Shown here: piece after piece, positions 12,901 through 23,880 of the stretch | How the letters are laid out: each line of letters opens with the position of its first letter | Position numbering within the stretch: position 1 is the first letter of the stretch | The notes under the pieces: model-generated | What the model was told of the DNA's origin: nothing | The model's database searches: none | Seen by the model: only the letters and a program-made list of their open reading frames with translations | Source: Drosophila pseudoobscura | Lineage: Eukaryota; Arthropoda; Insecta; Diptera; Drosophilidae | Length of the DNA: 64,000 nt | Assembly (NCBI RefSeq): GCF_009870125.1 | Contig: NC_046680.1 | Coordinates: forward strand, 8,742,001 to 8,806,000 | Direction: 5' to 3' | Position numbers and translations under genes: made by a program

Positions 12901-14029
12901 CGCAGGGAGGCGCCGCCACAGCGAACGACGGGGAGAGGGAGATGACGAGTCGAGAACCACCACTACGTACACATACTTATATATATACATATAAATCAGT
13001 TCGTATTCCGCATAAACCCACACAACACACACACAAATCCGCGGACTGGATCCAAGGGAGCGCATCCACAACGAAAGATAGACCATAATAAACAGGCCAA
13101 GAATTTGCCATCTTGGAGGCATCTGAAGGCAGAACTACCATCTACAGAGTACCACTTGGGCAGTGAGGCGCAAGCTGCACCACCCACCACACACCACAGA
13201 CTACACATCCCTTCCTTCTTTGACATGTTTTTCCTCATAAGTTCTTTTTTCATTATTTCGCGATGATCTTCGATTGAAAAGTTTGTATTTTCTTCGAACG
13301 ACAAGTGCAAGCGGACGGACCCATTAGTAGCGGGTGCCGCCACCGCTGCACATTAGTTTTGTCTAACTGATACTGATACGATGGTTACTGATGATGATAA
13401 TGATGATGATGTTGTTAGTTTATACAATGAATAATCTAGTATACATATACTTGCATATATATCTTTATATTATAATATACTATACATATACAGAAAACTA
13501 TAAAGAAGCGCCAGCAGCAAGACCGACCAACTGTCGAAACTTAATTGAAATCGCGGTTTTATTTAACGAAAAGGAATGTTGTTTTGCGGCTGAAGATAAA
13601 TGGGAAGAGAGGTGGTCCAAATCATCATTGGAGAAGTGTTACCACTGAAAACACTGGTATTTCACTCCCTTTACATCAATTTAATCGTTTTGAATTTTGA
13701 ATTTCGATTTATTCGGGATATTTTACGATAAAATCTCTAAAAGATATCGATGCTAAAAATATCGTGTGTCATTGCCAGTCACGTGTGAACGTAAAATTCA
13801 AATTTAAATTTAAATGCGAACTGTGGGATATATCCGATCCAGCACCATGTCAAGACATATGCAGTAAATAGAACAAAAAATCCATTAATATTCTTAACAA
13901 AATACTTTGTTTTGTGGTTTATATGTGGGTCGAGAACTGGAATTACAACTGATAAACCTCGTAACATAACTAGATATAAGACTAAGGACTAAACTTTACA
14001 ACTTTAGACATGATTATCAAATATCGTAT
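12901..14029. other. Convergent 3'UTR region between L and Cpsf160
   Basis: About 1.1 kb separates the two stop codons. It holds AATAAA on the + strand at 13087-13092 for L, and TTTATT (AATAAA on the minus strand) near 13707-13712 as a candidate for Cpsf160. A (GAT)n run lies near 13389-13412. TATCGAT near 13745 resembles a DRE core. The two 3'UTRs may come close or overlap. No gene is seen. Confidence 0.55.
13087..13092 (+). terminator. Poly(A) signal candidate for L
   Basis: Canonical AATAAA, 187 bp after the L stop codon. Use of this particular hexamer is inferred. Confidence 0.45.
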
Positions 14030-17000
14030 CTAGAAAACACCAGACAGGCGTTCGATCTCCAGCAGATCGGACAGAATCTCCTCGGTCCGCGTGCCAATCT
14101 TCTTGGCCACCTCATTGCGATCGGAGTTGGGGAGCAGGCGATAGGACCAGATCAGGTCGCCATCGATGATGCAACGCGAGGGGTTGAGGCCCTGCTTTTT
14201 GAACGACTTTAGCGTGCGGAACTCTTTGGGATTGAGGCCGCACAAGTGGTCCTGGTACGAGAGCAGGACGTTCTGCAGCATAAGGAAGCGGCGGTAGACC
14301 TTCTCCGGAAGCGGCAGACAGTAGCCAAGACCCCCATCCAAGGTGCCATAGACGACAAAGTGTTTGTTCTCGTAGAGGAAGGGCTGCCGCTGGTGCACGC
14401 CCCGCTGATGGCATTGCACCCGGAACATGGTATTCACCACCTGCCCCAGATGGTAGTCTGCCTTGCGGATGAGCTTTTGGCCGCCGAGAGATTCCCTGGC
14501 CTCCGGCTGATACATGTAGACAATCAGGTTGCGTTCTGCGTCCGTCACCAGGAAGCCCAGATTGCTGTTGTCCACCATAAACTCGATGCCATACACCTCG
14601 AGGGGATTGAAGTCGCGCGAGGCCAGCGAGAGGGTGCGGTGCTCCTCCTGGAAGCGCAGCAGACTGATCGACTTGTACACGTCCGCTATGAAGATCAGCG
14701 ACTTGACGGTGATGATCTGGTGGACATAGATGTTGGTGTCGATGAAGGCCACGCCGATGAGATCGCCATCTCGCAGCTGCCAGATGTAGATCTTCTGGCC
14801 CAGCCCGGTGACCAGGAAGCCCAGCACATCCGATATGGCCGAGACGGGGCCCTTCTGCTCCTTCTTGAAGACCTCCTTTAGCTTGAACTTGGTCATGGGC
14901 TTGCCCGGCTCGGGCACCACCTCGATGATGTCGTAGATGTGGATGTTGCCGCGGCTGGTGATGTCCTCGCTGTAGTTGAAGTTGGTGCCGATGCAGAGGT
15001 ACTCCTTGAGACCCGATCGCGTGCCCTCGTACGACAGCTTCACGATCTTGAAGGCCGTCACATGCTCCCACGGCTCGAAGCGAATGGAGGCGTCCGGCAC
15101 AATCTCCCAGGTCTCGGGCGAGATGAGAACCATCTCGAACTGCGAGCCATTCGGATAGATGAACCGCTCGCCGCGGCTCTCCTCGGACAGCTCCTTGTCC
15201 TCCCCGTTGAAGCGGTAGTACTTGGTCATCGGCTCCTCCGTCTGCGTGATCAGGCAGTAGACCCGATTCTCGCGGTGGTACACCAGCTGACGGGGCGTGC
15301 ACCGCAGCGGCACCTTGCGCACGGGCCAGACGGAGTCGTAGCTCAGGTAGCTGGGCAGCACGGAGATCTTCAGCTCGAAGGTGGTGTCAAAGTACAGGAA
15401 TCCATTGGGTATGTTCACGTTGTTGAAGGCAGCGAAGCTGCGGACGTCGCCGTTGCCCTGCAGGCGGTGGATGCGGAGTTCGCCGCGGGCGGTAAGGAAG
15501 ACAAAGCAGGGGTTCACGCCACAGACCATGATCCCAGCCAAACCTCCAACGTTGGAGAAGGGCCTCAGCTTTTGGACGTACTTCGGTTGCATGTTGTAGG
15601 ACTCCAGCTCCTCTTCTTCGTCGTTCTCCTCGAGCTCTATGTGCGAGGGCTGCTGATCCAGCAGATTCAGCTGCTCCAGCTTGCGGAAGCGGATCTTCAG
15701 GTTGCCCTTGGGATACCTGAACACCTGATAAATGAGCAGCTCCACGCGGGTGCGCACCATCAGCACGGGCCGCTCTCCATTGAGCCCGAGCCCCACCAGA
15801 CTCAGCTCAAGGGGCAGCGGGGAGTTGGCGTGCTGCGGCATACAGGACTGCACAATGCCCACCTTGGAGTTCTCCTGCGTGCTGGATGAAAGCGAAACGA
15901 ACTCCAGGGCATCCGAGAGGACCATGGCCCCGTTGCCCACATCATTGATGTGGTAGACGAGCTTCATATCTGGCATCGAGTAGATCTCGAGGGTTCCACT
16001 CTTGCGGGATACCACCAGCCAGTAGCTGGGCTTTGCCTGCACCAGGAGGCGGCGCCACCAGTCCGAGTTCTTCTGCTTCGATTGCTGGGCCAGGACCGCC
16101 ATGCTGTTGATTTTGAAGGCATTCCCGGCATCGCCGTACAGCAGGTCCTCCTCATCCTCCACCTTCATGTTGGGTTCCGCCTTCATGTAGCCCCCGAAGC
16201 TGTGGCCAAAGCCGCTGCCCGAGCCCCCCGTCAGATTGAGCACATCGTCCGACTTGACCGTGAAAAGACCCGACAGATCCTTGTACGCGGCGATGGCCAC
16301 GACGGCGGGCGAGCTGGTGATCGTGTGCTTGTTGATAGCCAGTCGGGGCGAGCCGCGCGTCTCGCGCAGTGCCAGTGTGATCACCTGGCCGTTCAGCATA
16401 CGCAGGCACACATAGGGATCGGCTATGGCCACCTGCACCACCGGCGAGCCCACATCGATGGGCACGTTCTGGATGAGGCGAGTGCCCTGCAGAAGACGCA
16501 CATGGCGTGTGGTAACCTGCAGAGGAAACAGGGGAATTGCATGAGGAGTGTCAAACAGGCTGGCTGGCTGTGTTACTCACCTGAACAATGAACCGCTGCT
16601 GGCCGAGATTGCCCACAAATATGGTGGCCTGATTCACCGTGAATCCGGTATTCTCAATCTCATTGATCTCCTGCCCGGTCTGCAGGACCAGGGTGGAGTT
16701 GCTCTGCGAGAGCAGCATGAAATCGTGCTGATCGTGCCGCGAGGTCTTCTTTGTGGCGTCGTCGAACACCGTCCACACGTCCAGGCAGCCGTCCAGCTCG
16801 AAGCTGGTGATGATCTGCGGATTGATGCAGTTCACAAAGACGGAGAGGGCACCGTTTTTACTGTGCCCTGTGGCGGCCACCAGCTCGATCTTCAGGTCAT
16901 GCAGGTTCTCCGCATGCGGTCGCAGCGTGGTCCCATCCTCCTCGAACTCCACTCGCTCGCCGGCGCACATGTAATTGATGGGCGCCACATTGATGAGGCT

Positions 17001-18602
17001 GTCGCAGACCTCGAAGATGAATTTGCGCAGCTGGAGAACCGAAGCCTTGGCCCCCGAGCCATAGACCTAAAGGAATACAAGTCAGAGGATAATTCCAAGG
17101 GAAATCGCTTAATCGCTGTCCTACACACCTCCAGTTCCTCGTCTTCTATCCGTCGGGACTTGGCTTGAGGGGGAGCCAATTCAATTTGGTCCACATCGTA
17201 AACCTCCTCGATGTCCTGATCCTCCTGCACCCGCTGCTGCTTCTGTTGCTGCTGCTCTGCTTGTTGTTCCGCATCCACATCCAGCGTGATGACCGTGCTC
17301 TGATCCTCTTCGGTGAAGTGCAGCAACAGGGAATTGCCCAACCGAGAACCCAGGAAAATGTACTCCGAGTGGCAGACGCAAATGCAGCTGGTCAGGACAC
17401 TGGCGGCCGCTTTGTGAAAGTGGAAATTCCTCACAGTCCGCATGGAGTCCACGCAGAGAGTCAACACATAGAGCTCGCCCGTGCGCAGCGAGATAACCAG
17501 TTTGTCCACATCAATGAAGGCGAAATTGGCGCAATCCAGGCTTATCCGCACACCATCCTGGGGCTTGAGGGGGAAGCTGGTGCTGTTGTCCGCCGAGCTG
17601 TTCAGGCTGACGCCATACGGCGGTACACTCTGGTTGAGGTAGATCACGGCATTCACAGTCATCACCAGACAGCCTCCAATGGGCTTCTGAATCGGATAAA
17701 CCTGGGGGATTGGAGCAAAGAGCTGGAGATTAAATTTCGGCCCAAATTATGCTGTTGGGGGAACACACCTGGAAGCAGTCGAAGGGCAGACTATTCACTG
17801 TCCATATAATCGGATGGACGCGCTGCTGAATGTTCAGGGAGATGGCCACCAAGACGCAGGTGTCCGAGCGTACTTTTATGCGGCCTGGGCAGGTGCGCAC
17901 CGGTTCGTAGAGGATCAGGAGCGTAGGTTCGTAGTAGCCGTGCAGGAACTGTATATCCAGGACGTTGTCAATCTTCTCGTCCAGTTCTTTGAGGGTTATC
18001 AAGTAGGACGCCATGATGGGCGTCCTCGAGACCATTGCTGTGGGTGCCTTCTTGAAGGGCTTCACGTCCGTCAGCTCGATCTCGTCCAGGCTGTTGTCCT
18101 TGCGGAAGGGCAGCACCACCAGTCGTTTGCCGTAGACCAGCATGACAGCACAGCGGGCGTCCGGGTCCACGCGCACCACCGGCACAAAGTAGCGACCCGT
18201 CCAGCCACCCCGGATGTCCTCCTCCTCGAAGTAGTGCAGCGATAGTGTCTTCAGGGCGTATGTGTCCGGATCATGCTGCAGCACCGACAGCTTCGCATCC
18301 TTGAAGCTAACCAGGAGAGCATCCTGCATTGCGCCCGCCAGGGAGACGCACTGCAGAGACATCACATTGCCGTAGAGGAAGTATGTGGCCAGGCACTCGA
18401 GCCGCATCTTCGGGGCAATGCGCATCTCGTTGGGATTGAGCTTCTGGCGCTGCCCCGCCTCCACATTCGGCGAGATGCGGTACACCTTCAGCATGTTGGC
18501 GCCGGCCACAACGAGGTTCTCCTCGAGGTTGTTGAAGAACCGGCACGAGATGGCGAACTCCACCGACGTGGCGGGGTGGGTTTGCTTGCACATGGAGAAC
18601 AT
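14030..18602 (-). CDS. Cpsf160: Cpsf160, cleavage and polyadenylation specificity factor 160 kDa (CPSF1)
   Basis: Complete gene for the largest CPSF subunit, a nuclear scaffold that acts with WDR33 and CPSF30 in recognising AAUAAA during pre-mRNA 3' processing. Four coding exons on the minus strand: 18602-17769, 17701-17129, 17066-16581 and 16516-14030. All introns are 62-68 nt and phase 0, with GTGTGT, GTGAGT-type donors and CAG/TAG acceptors. They encode 1459 residues, close to the family length. The start ATG at 18602-18600 gives [10 protein letters not shown], the expected N-terminus. The protein has the triple beta-propeller architecture shared with DDB1: an N-terminal MMS1-like part and a C-terminal CPSF_A region in the last third (for example [18 protein letters not shown] and [24 protein letters not shown] segments). 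A Q/E-rich loop ([13 protein letters not shown] type) near residue 430 is a variable insert. It is convergent with L and divergent from Asx. Confidence 0.96.
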
Positions 18603-18678
18603 CGCGTCGCGTTATTTTCTTCTGCACAGCAATAAATTAAACATTATTTTCCTAAACAAATTGCCGGGCTGTCTAATT

Positions 18679-18972
18679 CAGTGCTGCCATTTCAGCTTAT
18701 TTAAAGCTAGATTTGGCTTATTTTAAAACCAAGTAGCTTACAGCTTGAAATCTGCTTATTTTGGCTAAAAATAATTTAGTACAAAACAATTTGTTTTTTA
18801 TTTTTTGTAATTTTAGTATTATTTACGATTTATTTGCGGGGTTTTTGAACTTTGCTGAGCACTCGGCCATGACATAGATAAGTGGCAAAAATCATGTCAT
18901 TTCTTTCTAATTTTTAGCTTAATTTTATTCTTCAATCTAGCTTATAGTGACTCTCAAAATCTGGCAGCACTG
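18679..18972. mobile_element. hAT-like MITE upstream of Cpsf160
   Basis: Perfect 11-bp terminal inverted repeats, CAGTGCTGCCA at 18679-18689 and TGGCAGCACTG at 18962-18972, bound an AT-rich, non-coding 294-bp segment. Flanking 8-mers GTCTAATT (left) and GTCTGTTT (right) agree at 6 of 8 positions, as expected of an aged 8-bp target duplication. TIRs starting CAGTG with 8-bp duplications are typical of hAT transposons. Internal AGCTAGATT also recurs near both ends. It sits 77 bp upstream of the Cpsf160 start codon, so it may contribute 5'UTR or promoter. Against this, CAGCACTG is also a core-promoter motif (Ohler motif 7). Confidence 0.6.
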
Positions 18973-20239
18973 GTCTGTTTTAGTTTATTTCGAACCTCAG
19001 AAATATACCAAAATATACCGTGTCATTTTTAAAATATACTGACGAATTCAAGTATTACATCCCTCGATTTTTACATTCCGTGAAATATTACCATCTATCT
19101 AGATCTCTCAGCCCTGCCGCAATAATTTTATCCAATTAATGAATCTATTTTCTACTTGACTGGCTTATTTTAAACACTTGCTTTTATTGGATTTTGTCAA
19201 ATAATTATTAGAAACCTAAAATCAGTCTGCTCCTGAGTTTTTTTACCCTACCTTCTTTAAATCTACCATGACGGTAGATAGGGTTGCCCTATTTACTGCA
19301 TATTTTTAAAATGAGACGGTATATTTCGGTATTAACCAAACATACTCGATAGCAAAAATATGGTAATACTGATTCCGCGTTAAAATACTAATAGTTGTTT
19401 TTGGTCCGTATTTAAACTAAAAATTGCGTATGATATGTTTAAAAACTGCTCACAAACGCAACCTGTAAGCTTAAATGCGATAACTATAGTGATCTAGTGT
19501 GTCCTTAGTGTGCAATTATGTGATGTAAATAAATTAGTTTCATTCAATTGCACGCAAAGGTTTTCTGCGTAGCAGCGTGTACGAAAAGGACAGCCGCTGG
19601 CCGCCAGGCCGAACACTTGTACCAGAAAGAGACCGTCATAGTCAGCTAGAAAAGAATCATTTTGTAGCTGCTTTGCTTTTGTTTGTGTGTTTGGCATTCA
19701 CATTTCCCCCCATTCAATATTTAATTCAGTGGCCGTTTATTGCAGCGGTGGCCATACAATGTGCAATAGATAAAGGTGGAAGGCACTATCCCCGTCTTGC
19801 AATATATGGGAGAATAGAAAAACCCCAAAGTACTCTTCTAATCGTGGCCAAAGGCAGTAATTTTCTACGTGCTTACTGCGCGTTAGTGTATGCGTGTGCC
19901 TGACCGTGTGTGTGCGAGTGTATGTGCGGGAGGAAAAAAACAACTCTGCTTAACCGTTTCTTGTTGTTGTAGTAACATTGTTGTTTTTATTGTTGTTGGT
20001 TTTTAGGCAACGGAAGAGGAAAAATTAATTTAAAAAAGAGACCAAATAAGATATCGGAAGTATATAGGAAAAACCGTGGAACCGCAATCTGATTAAATAT
20101 ATCCATATACACACATACACACCTAAACAAACCAGCGGACATACACACACACCCATAGACACGAAACACACAGATGGAAGTACATATACAAAGGGCGCAA
20201 CGTTAAAATTATACAGAAAGGCTCTCGCTTTGCCTTAAA
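18973..20239. promoter_or_regulatory. Cpsf160-Asx divergent promoter region
   Basis: Two motif clusters are visible. At 18999-19040, AATATACCAAAATATACC and AAAATATACTG occur. At 19296-19375, TTAAAATGAGACGGTATATTTCGGTATT occurs in part, with further GGTAATAC-like pieces. These match the GGTATWTTT core-promoter element (Ohler motif 6) typical of TATA-less Drosophila housekeeping genes. No TATA box was found. From about 19500 the sequence is likely Asx 5'UTR or intron. Exact start sites cannot be read from sequence. Confidence 0.45.
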
Positions 20240-20605
20240 ATGGACAATACTGCTGGTCAGGTTAGTAAAATGCTCCCGATTCACTTTACATACACCCACA
20301 TCGCTGTTTGGGGGAAATGGAAAATTTCTATTCCCCTTTGCGGTACCCTTGGTGGTGGACGGGGGCAGTGTACAGCCCCACATTTTTCTACCGCAGAGCC
20401 TGCTCTTCTGCCCTTCCGATAATTTCTCTTCCGGTGCTGCAAATTGATTTGATTTAAAACCAATCAAGGGCAAACGCAAAAGCCCCTCCTGCCGCCTGTC
20501 AGCTGTTGCCGCTGCACAGATAGACGGAAACCGAAGACCGAAGCCCCCACTGACTTTTCCCTTTCTCAATTTGATTTTCAGTATGTGCGGAAGAAACTGG
20601 CCTGA
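20240..20605 (+). other. Upstream ORF across a 5'UTR intron of Asx
   Basis: ATG at 20240 opens seven codons (MDNTAGQ) that end exactly at a donor (GTTAGT from 20261). A CAG acceptor at 20579-20581 continues the frame for seven more codons to a TGA at 20603-20605, giving a 14-residue peptide. The next exon also holds overlapping short ORFs from ATGs at 20583 and 20605. All stop before or outside the Asx start at 20704. They would be expected to dampen Asx translation. The exon pairing is inferred from splice signals. Confidence 0.4.
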
Positions 20606-20703
20606 TGGGACATGGACATAGAATAGATAGCAAACCCTCTGTGAAGATTTGGCTGTAAATAGTTTCGAGCAGTGAGAGAGAGAGACCGAGAGACAGATAA
20701 GCA

Positions 20704-23700
20704 ATGAAAACCATTACGCCGGACACGACGACAGCGTCGCAGCATCAGCAAAAGCAACAACTTCTCATTCCACAAGCAGAACTGCAGATGCAACATCAGC
20801 AAACGATTATTGTGCCGCCATTAATAATGGAAGCCACGGCGCATGTGAATCTCGTGGACGATGATGAAAAGGATCCGCTGGCGCTGGAGCATACGGAGGT
20901 GGTGTCCCCAACGACCAAGCACTCGCATAGTCTCAGGTTAGTCTCCCATTTGATTGTTGTGTCAAAACAAAATGCTCATATGCCGACTTCTTTCCTTTCC
21001 ACCTTAGACGTCACCTGCCGCGCATAATCGTGAAACCCATAACACTTGAGAAAAAGTCCATGGCGCCAAGCGAAGATCCTCTGCCAGCGGCAATGCCAGG
21101 ACTGACATCGCTGGTCCCACATACCGCCTCCAATTCAGCTCCCCCCGCACGCATGTTCAGCAGTCGGCGCATCCAGCAGCAACAGCAGGCGAAGGCAGCT
21201 GCAGCCGCGGCGGCGGCCGCCGAAGCAGCAGCAGCAGCCGAAGCAGCAGCCCAGGCTGCAAATGCCGCCACCACGTCGCCGGGCAGCAAAGGTGCCTCCT
21301 CCTCTCAGGCCTCAACGATGCGCGAGGTGCTGGCCTCCATACCCGGGTTCAGCGTGAAGCCGCGACGTCGCAGCAACAAGAAGCTGACAACAGCAGCGCA
21401 AATCGAGCAAACGAAGGACGGAAAAATCGATCTGGAGACACCGGACTCCATATTGGCATCCACCAATCTGAGGGCGTTGCTGAACAAGCAGACGTTCTCG
21501 CTGCTGCCCCCGCTATATCAATACAATCTCATTCAGCTGTTGCCCAGTGTCGATCGTGAGGCCAGCGTTGTGGAGCCACAGTTCTTGCCGCCGCATGGAC
21601 TAGATCAGCCAAGCAGTAGTGGTGCCTGCGGCAGTGGCAGTGGCAGTGGGAGCTCCACCTCTGAGGCCATTCGACTAACTGCGTCATGCCTGAACAATGA
21701 ATTCTTTGCCCGCGCCTGTCTGGAGTGGCGCGAGCGATTGAGCGAAGGAGAATTCACGCCCGAGAACCAGCTGAAGCTTAAGACGGAGGCGGAGCGCGAG
21801 AAGAACAAGCTTGATCCGTGGAAACTGAAGCACTTTGAGCCCTATTGGGGGGAGAAGAATGCGAGGAATGCATCGGGTATGCCCACCACAGTTGGCAAGC
21901 TGAAGCTGGAGATCGAAAAGGAGAAGCATCGGACGACAACCATTAAGAGTGAGCCCAAACCACCAGCGACAACGCAACAGCAACAGCAAAAGCAACAAGC
22001 AACATGTGATAATGAGACTGAACTGAAATTTGATTTGGTAAGCAATGATTGGATCGGAGATCTCTGCGCTCTGAACTCTGACCTTTCCACTCTTTCAGAG
22101 CACAAAGTGCGAAACGACAACAGCAGCCGCAGCAGCAGCAGCAAACACTAGCGTACCAGCAGCAGCAGCTGCAGGAAGAACAACAGCTCCGCCTGAGACT
22201 AGTTGCAGTCAGAATAGCTTAGCAGGGACAGAGCAACAGCGTCGCATCCTCAAACGTCCGTCGAGCAGCCCATCGCGTCGCAAGCCGACACCAACAATAA
22301 TACTAGACGATGACGATGATGATCCCAATGAGGTGCTGCCGAGCACATCCAAGGAGAGCAAACTGATGAAAATCGAAGCTCCGTTTGTTCCTTATTCGTC
22401 GTCAGGGAATGCTGTCGTTGCCACTGCACCGTCGCCGCCCCTGCCCGCCCTCAATAAGGATGTGGTGGATCATGCCACAACGAAGATAACTGCAACAAGA
22501 ATCAATGAGGAGCGACAACAACAACAGCAGCAGCCAATTATCAACAGTACCTGTGATAAAATCGAGCCATCCGAGTGCAATGAAGAGTTCATTTCCATTG
22601 ATCATCAGGACATGGTGGAGCTTGAAGCCGCGAACGCCGCTGCACTGGCAGTAGCCACGGCGGCTGTCACACCGCCAGACAATCCCGAGGCGGAGGTCAA
22701 TGACTTTGAAAGCTATTTGGAGAGCGTGGAGCTAGTTACCAAAGGGCCATTGGATGCGTCTAGTGAGGTAGATCACACAACGGCAGCAGCAGCGGAAGTG
22801 GCAGCAGCAGCATCAGGAGCCAGCCATGATTTCGTGTTTGCCGATACCATCGATCATGGTGAGCCATCTTTTGATTACTGTTCAGCGCTTAGGGGACTTG
22901 CCCCTCCACCTTGTTATACCCACCCGACTAACGTTTTTCCCTTGTGTTCGTTCATGTTCAGCATATTTCCACAACCATCATACAGACATCAATCACACCT
23001 TCTACACATCATCGTCATCGTCCAACAGTAATACATAATGCCACCATAGCCTTTAAACTAAATATAAACTATATTGCTTTCCTCTTTTCGTTGCATGCAC
23101 AGTGGCGCATTCGGCACTCAAACTGGAGGAGGAGCAGCACTGCATTAAGCTGGATGACTCGCCCATGTGTTCAGTGGCCATACCCAGCTCGATTTGCAGC
23201 TCGACTCCACCCAGCTCGATCACGTCCACTAGCTTTACATCCTCCTCATCCGCTTCACTGTCATCATCGTGCTCGAGCAGTAATTCCAGCTCCATGCCGG
23301 CCACTGTAACGGCGGCCACCACCAACGCGTCAGCAACGTCGACAACATCAGTAGCAGCCGTAGGAGTATCAGCAACAGCCCCAATGTCGCTGTCCTCAGC
23401 GGCAGGGTCAACTCTGGCCGATGTCCAGGCTATGCTCTCCTCGGTGGTCACGTTGCAACAGCAGCAGCAACACCAGCAGCCATCTGTGGAGTTGAACTCG
23501 AGCGAAATGTATCAGCATGTCCAGCACGATTGGAACTTTGGTGACATTAAGCTGATGGCAGCAACGCCCCAAAGAAGCTCCCAAGCAGCGAGGGAGCAGC
23601 AACTGAATCATGAGGCTATCAATCTGATGGAGGTCGTCAAGGAAGAAGTCATCGATGATGATGCGTGTCAGGAGTTCCTCAACGAGAGCGATGAGTTGGA

Positions 23701-23848
23701 GGAGGAGGACGACGATCTCGTTGAGTGTATCGACGATGATCAGCAGGAACAGCATATGCTGGAAGCCATGAACGACGAGGACAGTGATGCAGTCCGGCAA
23801 ATAGTGGACAAATTGCAGCAGCATCAAGAGGAACAGCAGCAGCAGCAA

Positions 23849-23880
<32 letters not shown>

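Noticed and set aside
14939..15889. 316-codon antisense frame across Cpsf160
   Set aside because: Shadow of the conserved Cpsf160 coding strand with high third-position GC.
20904..21289. Antisense alanine-rich frame across Asx exon 3
   Set aside because: Shadow of the alanine/glutamine repeats of Asx; no independent evidence.
22859..23031. Readthrough extension of Asx exon 4 past 22858
   Set aside because: A GTGAGC donor at 22859 and the following CAG acceptor at 23100-23102 keep the phase; the extension is Pro/His-rich and ends soon.
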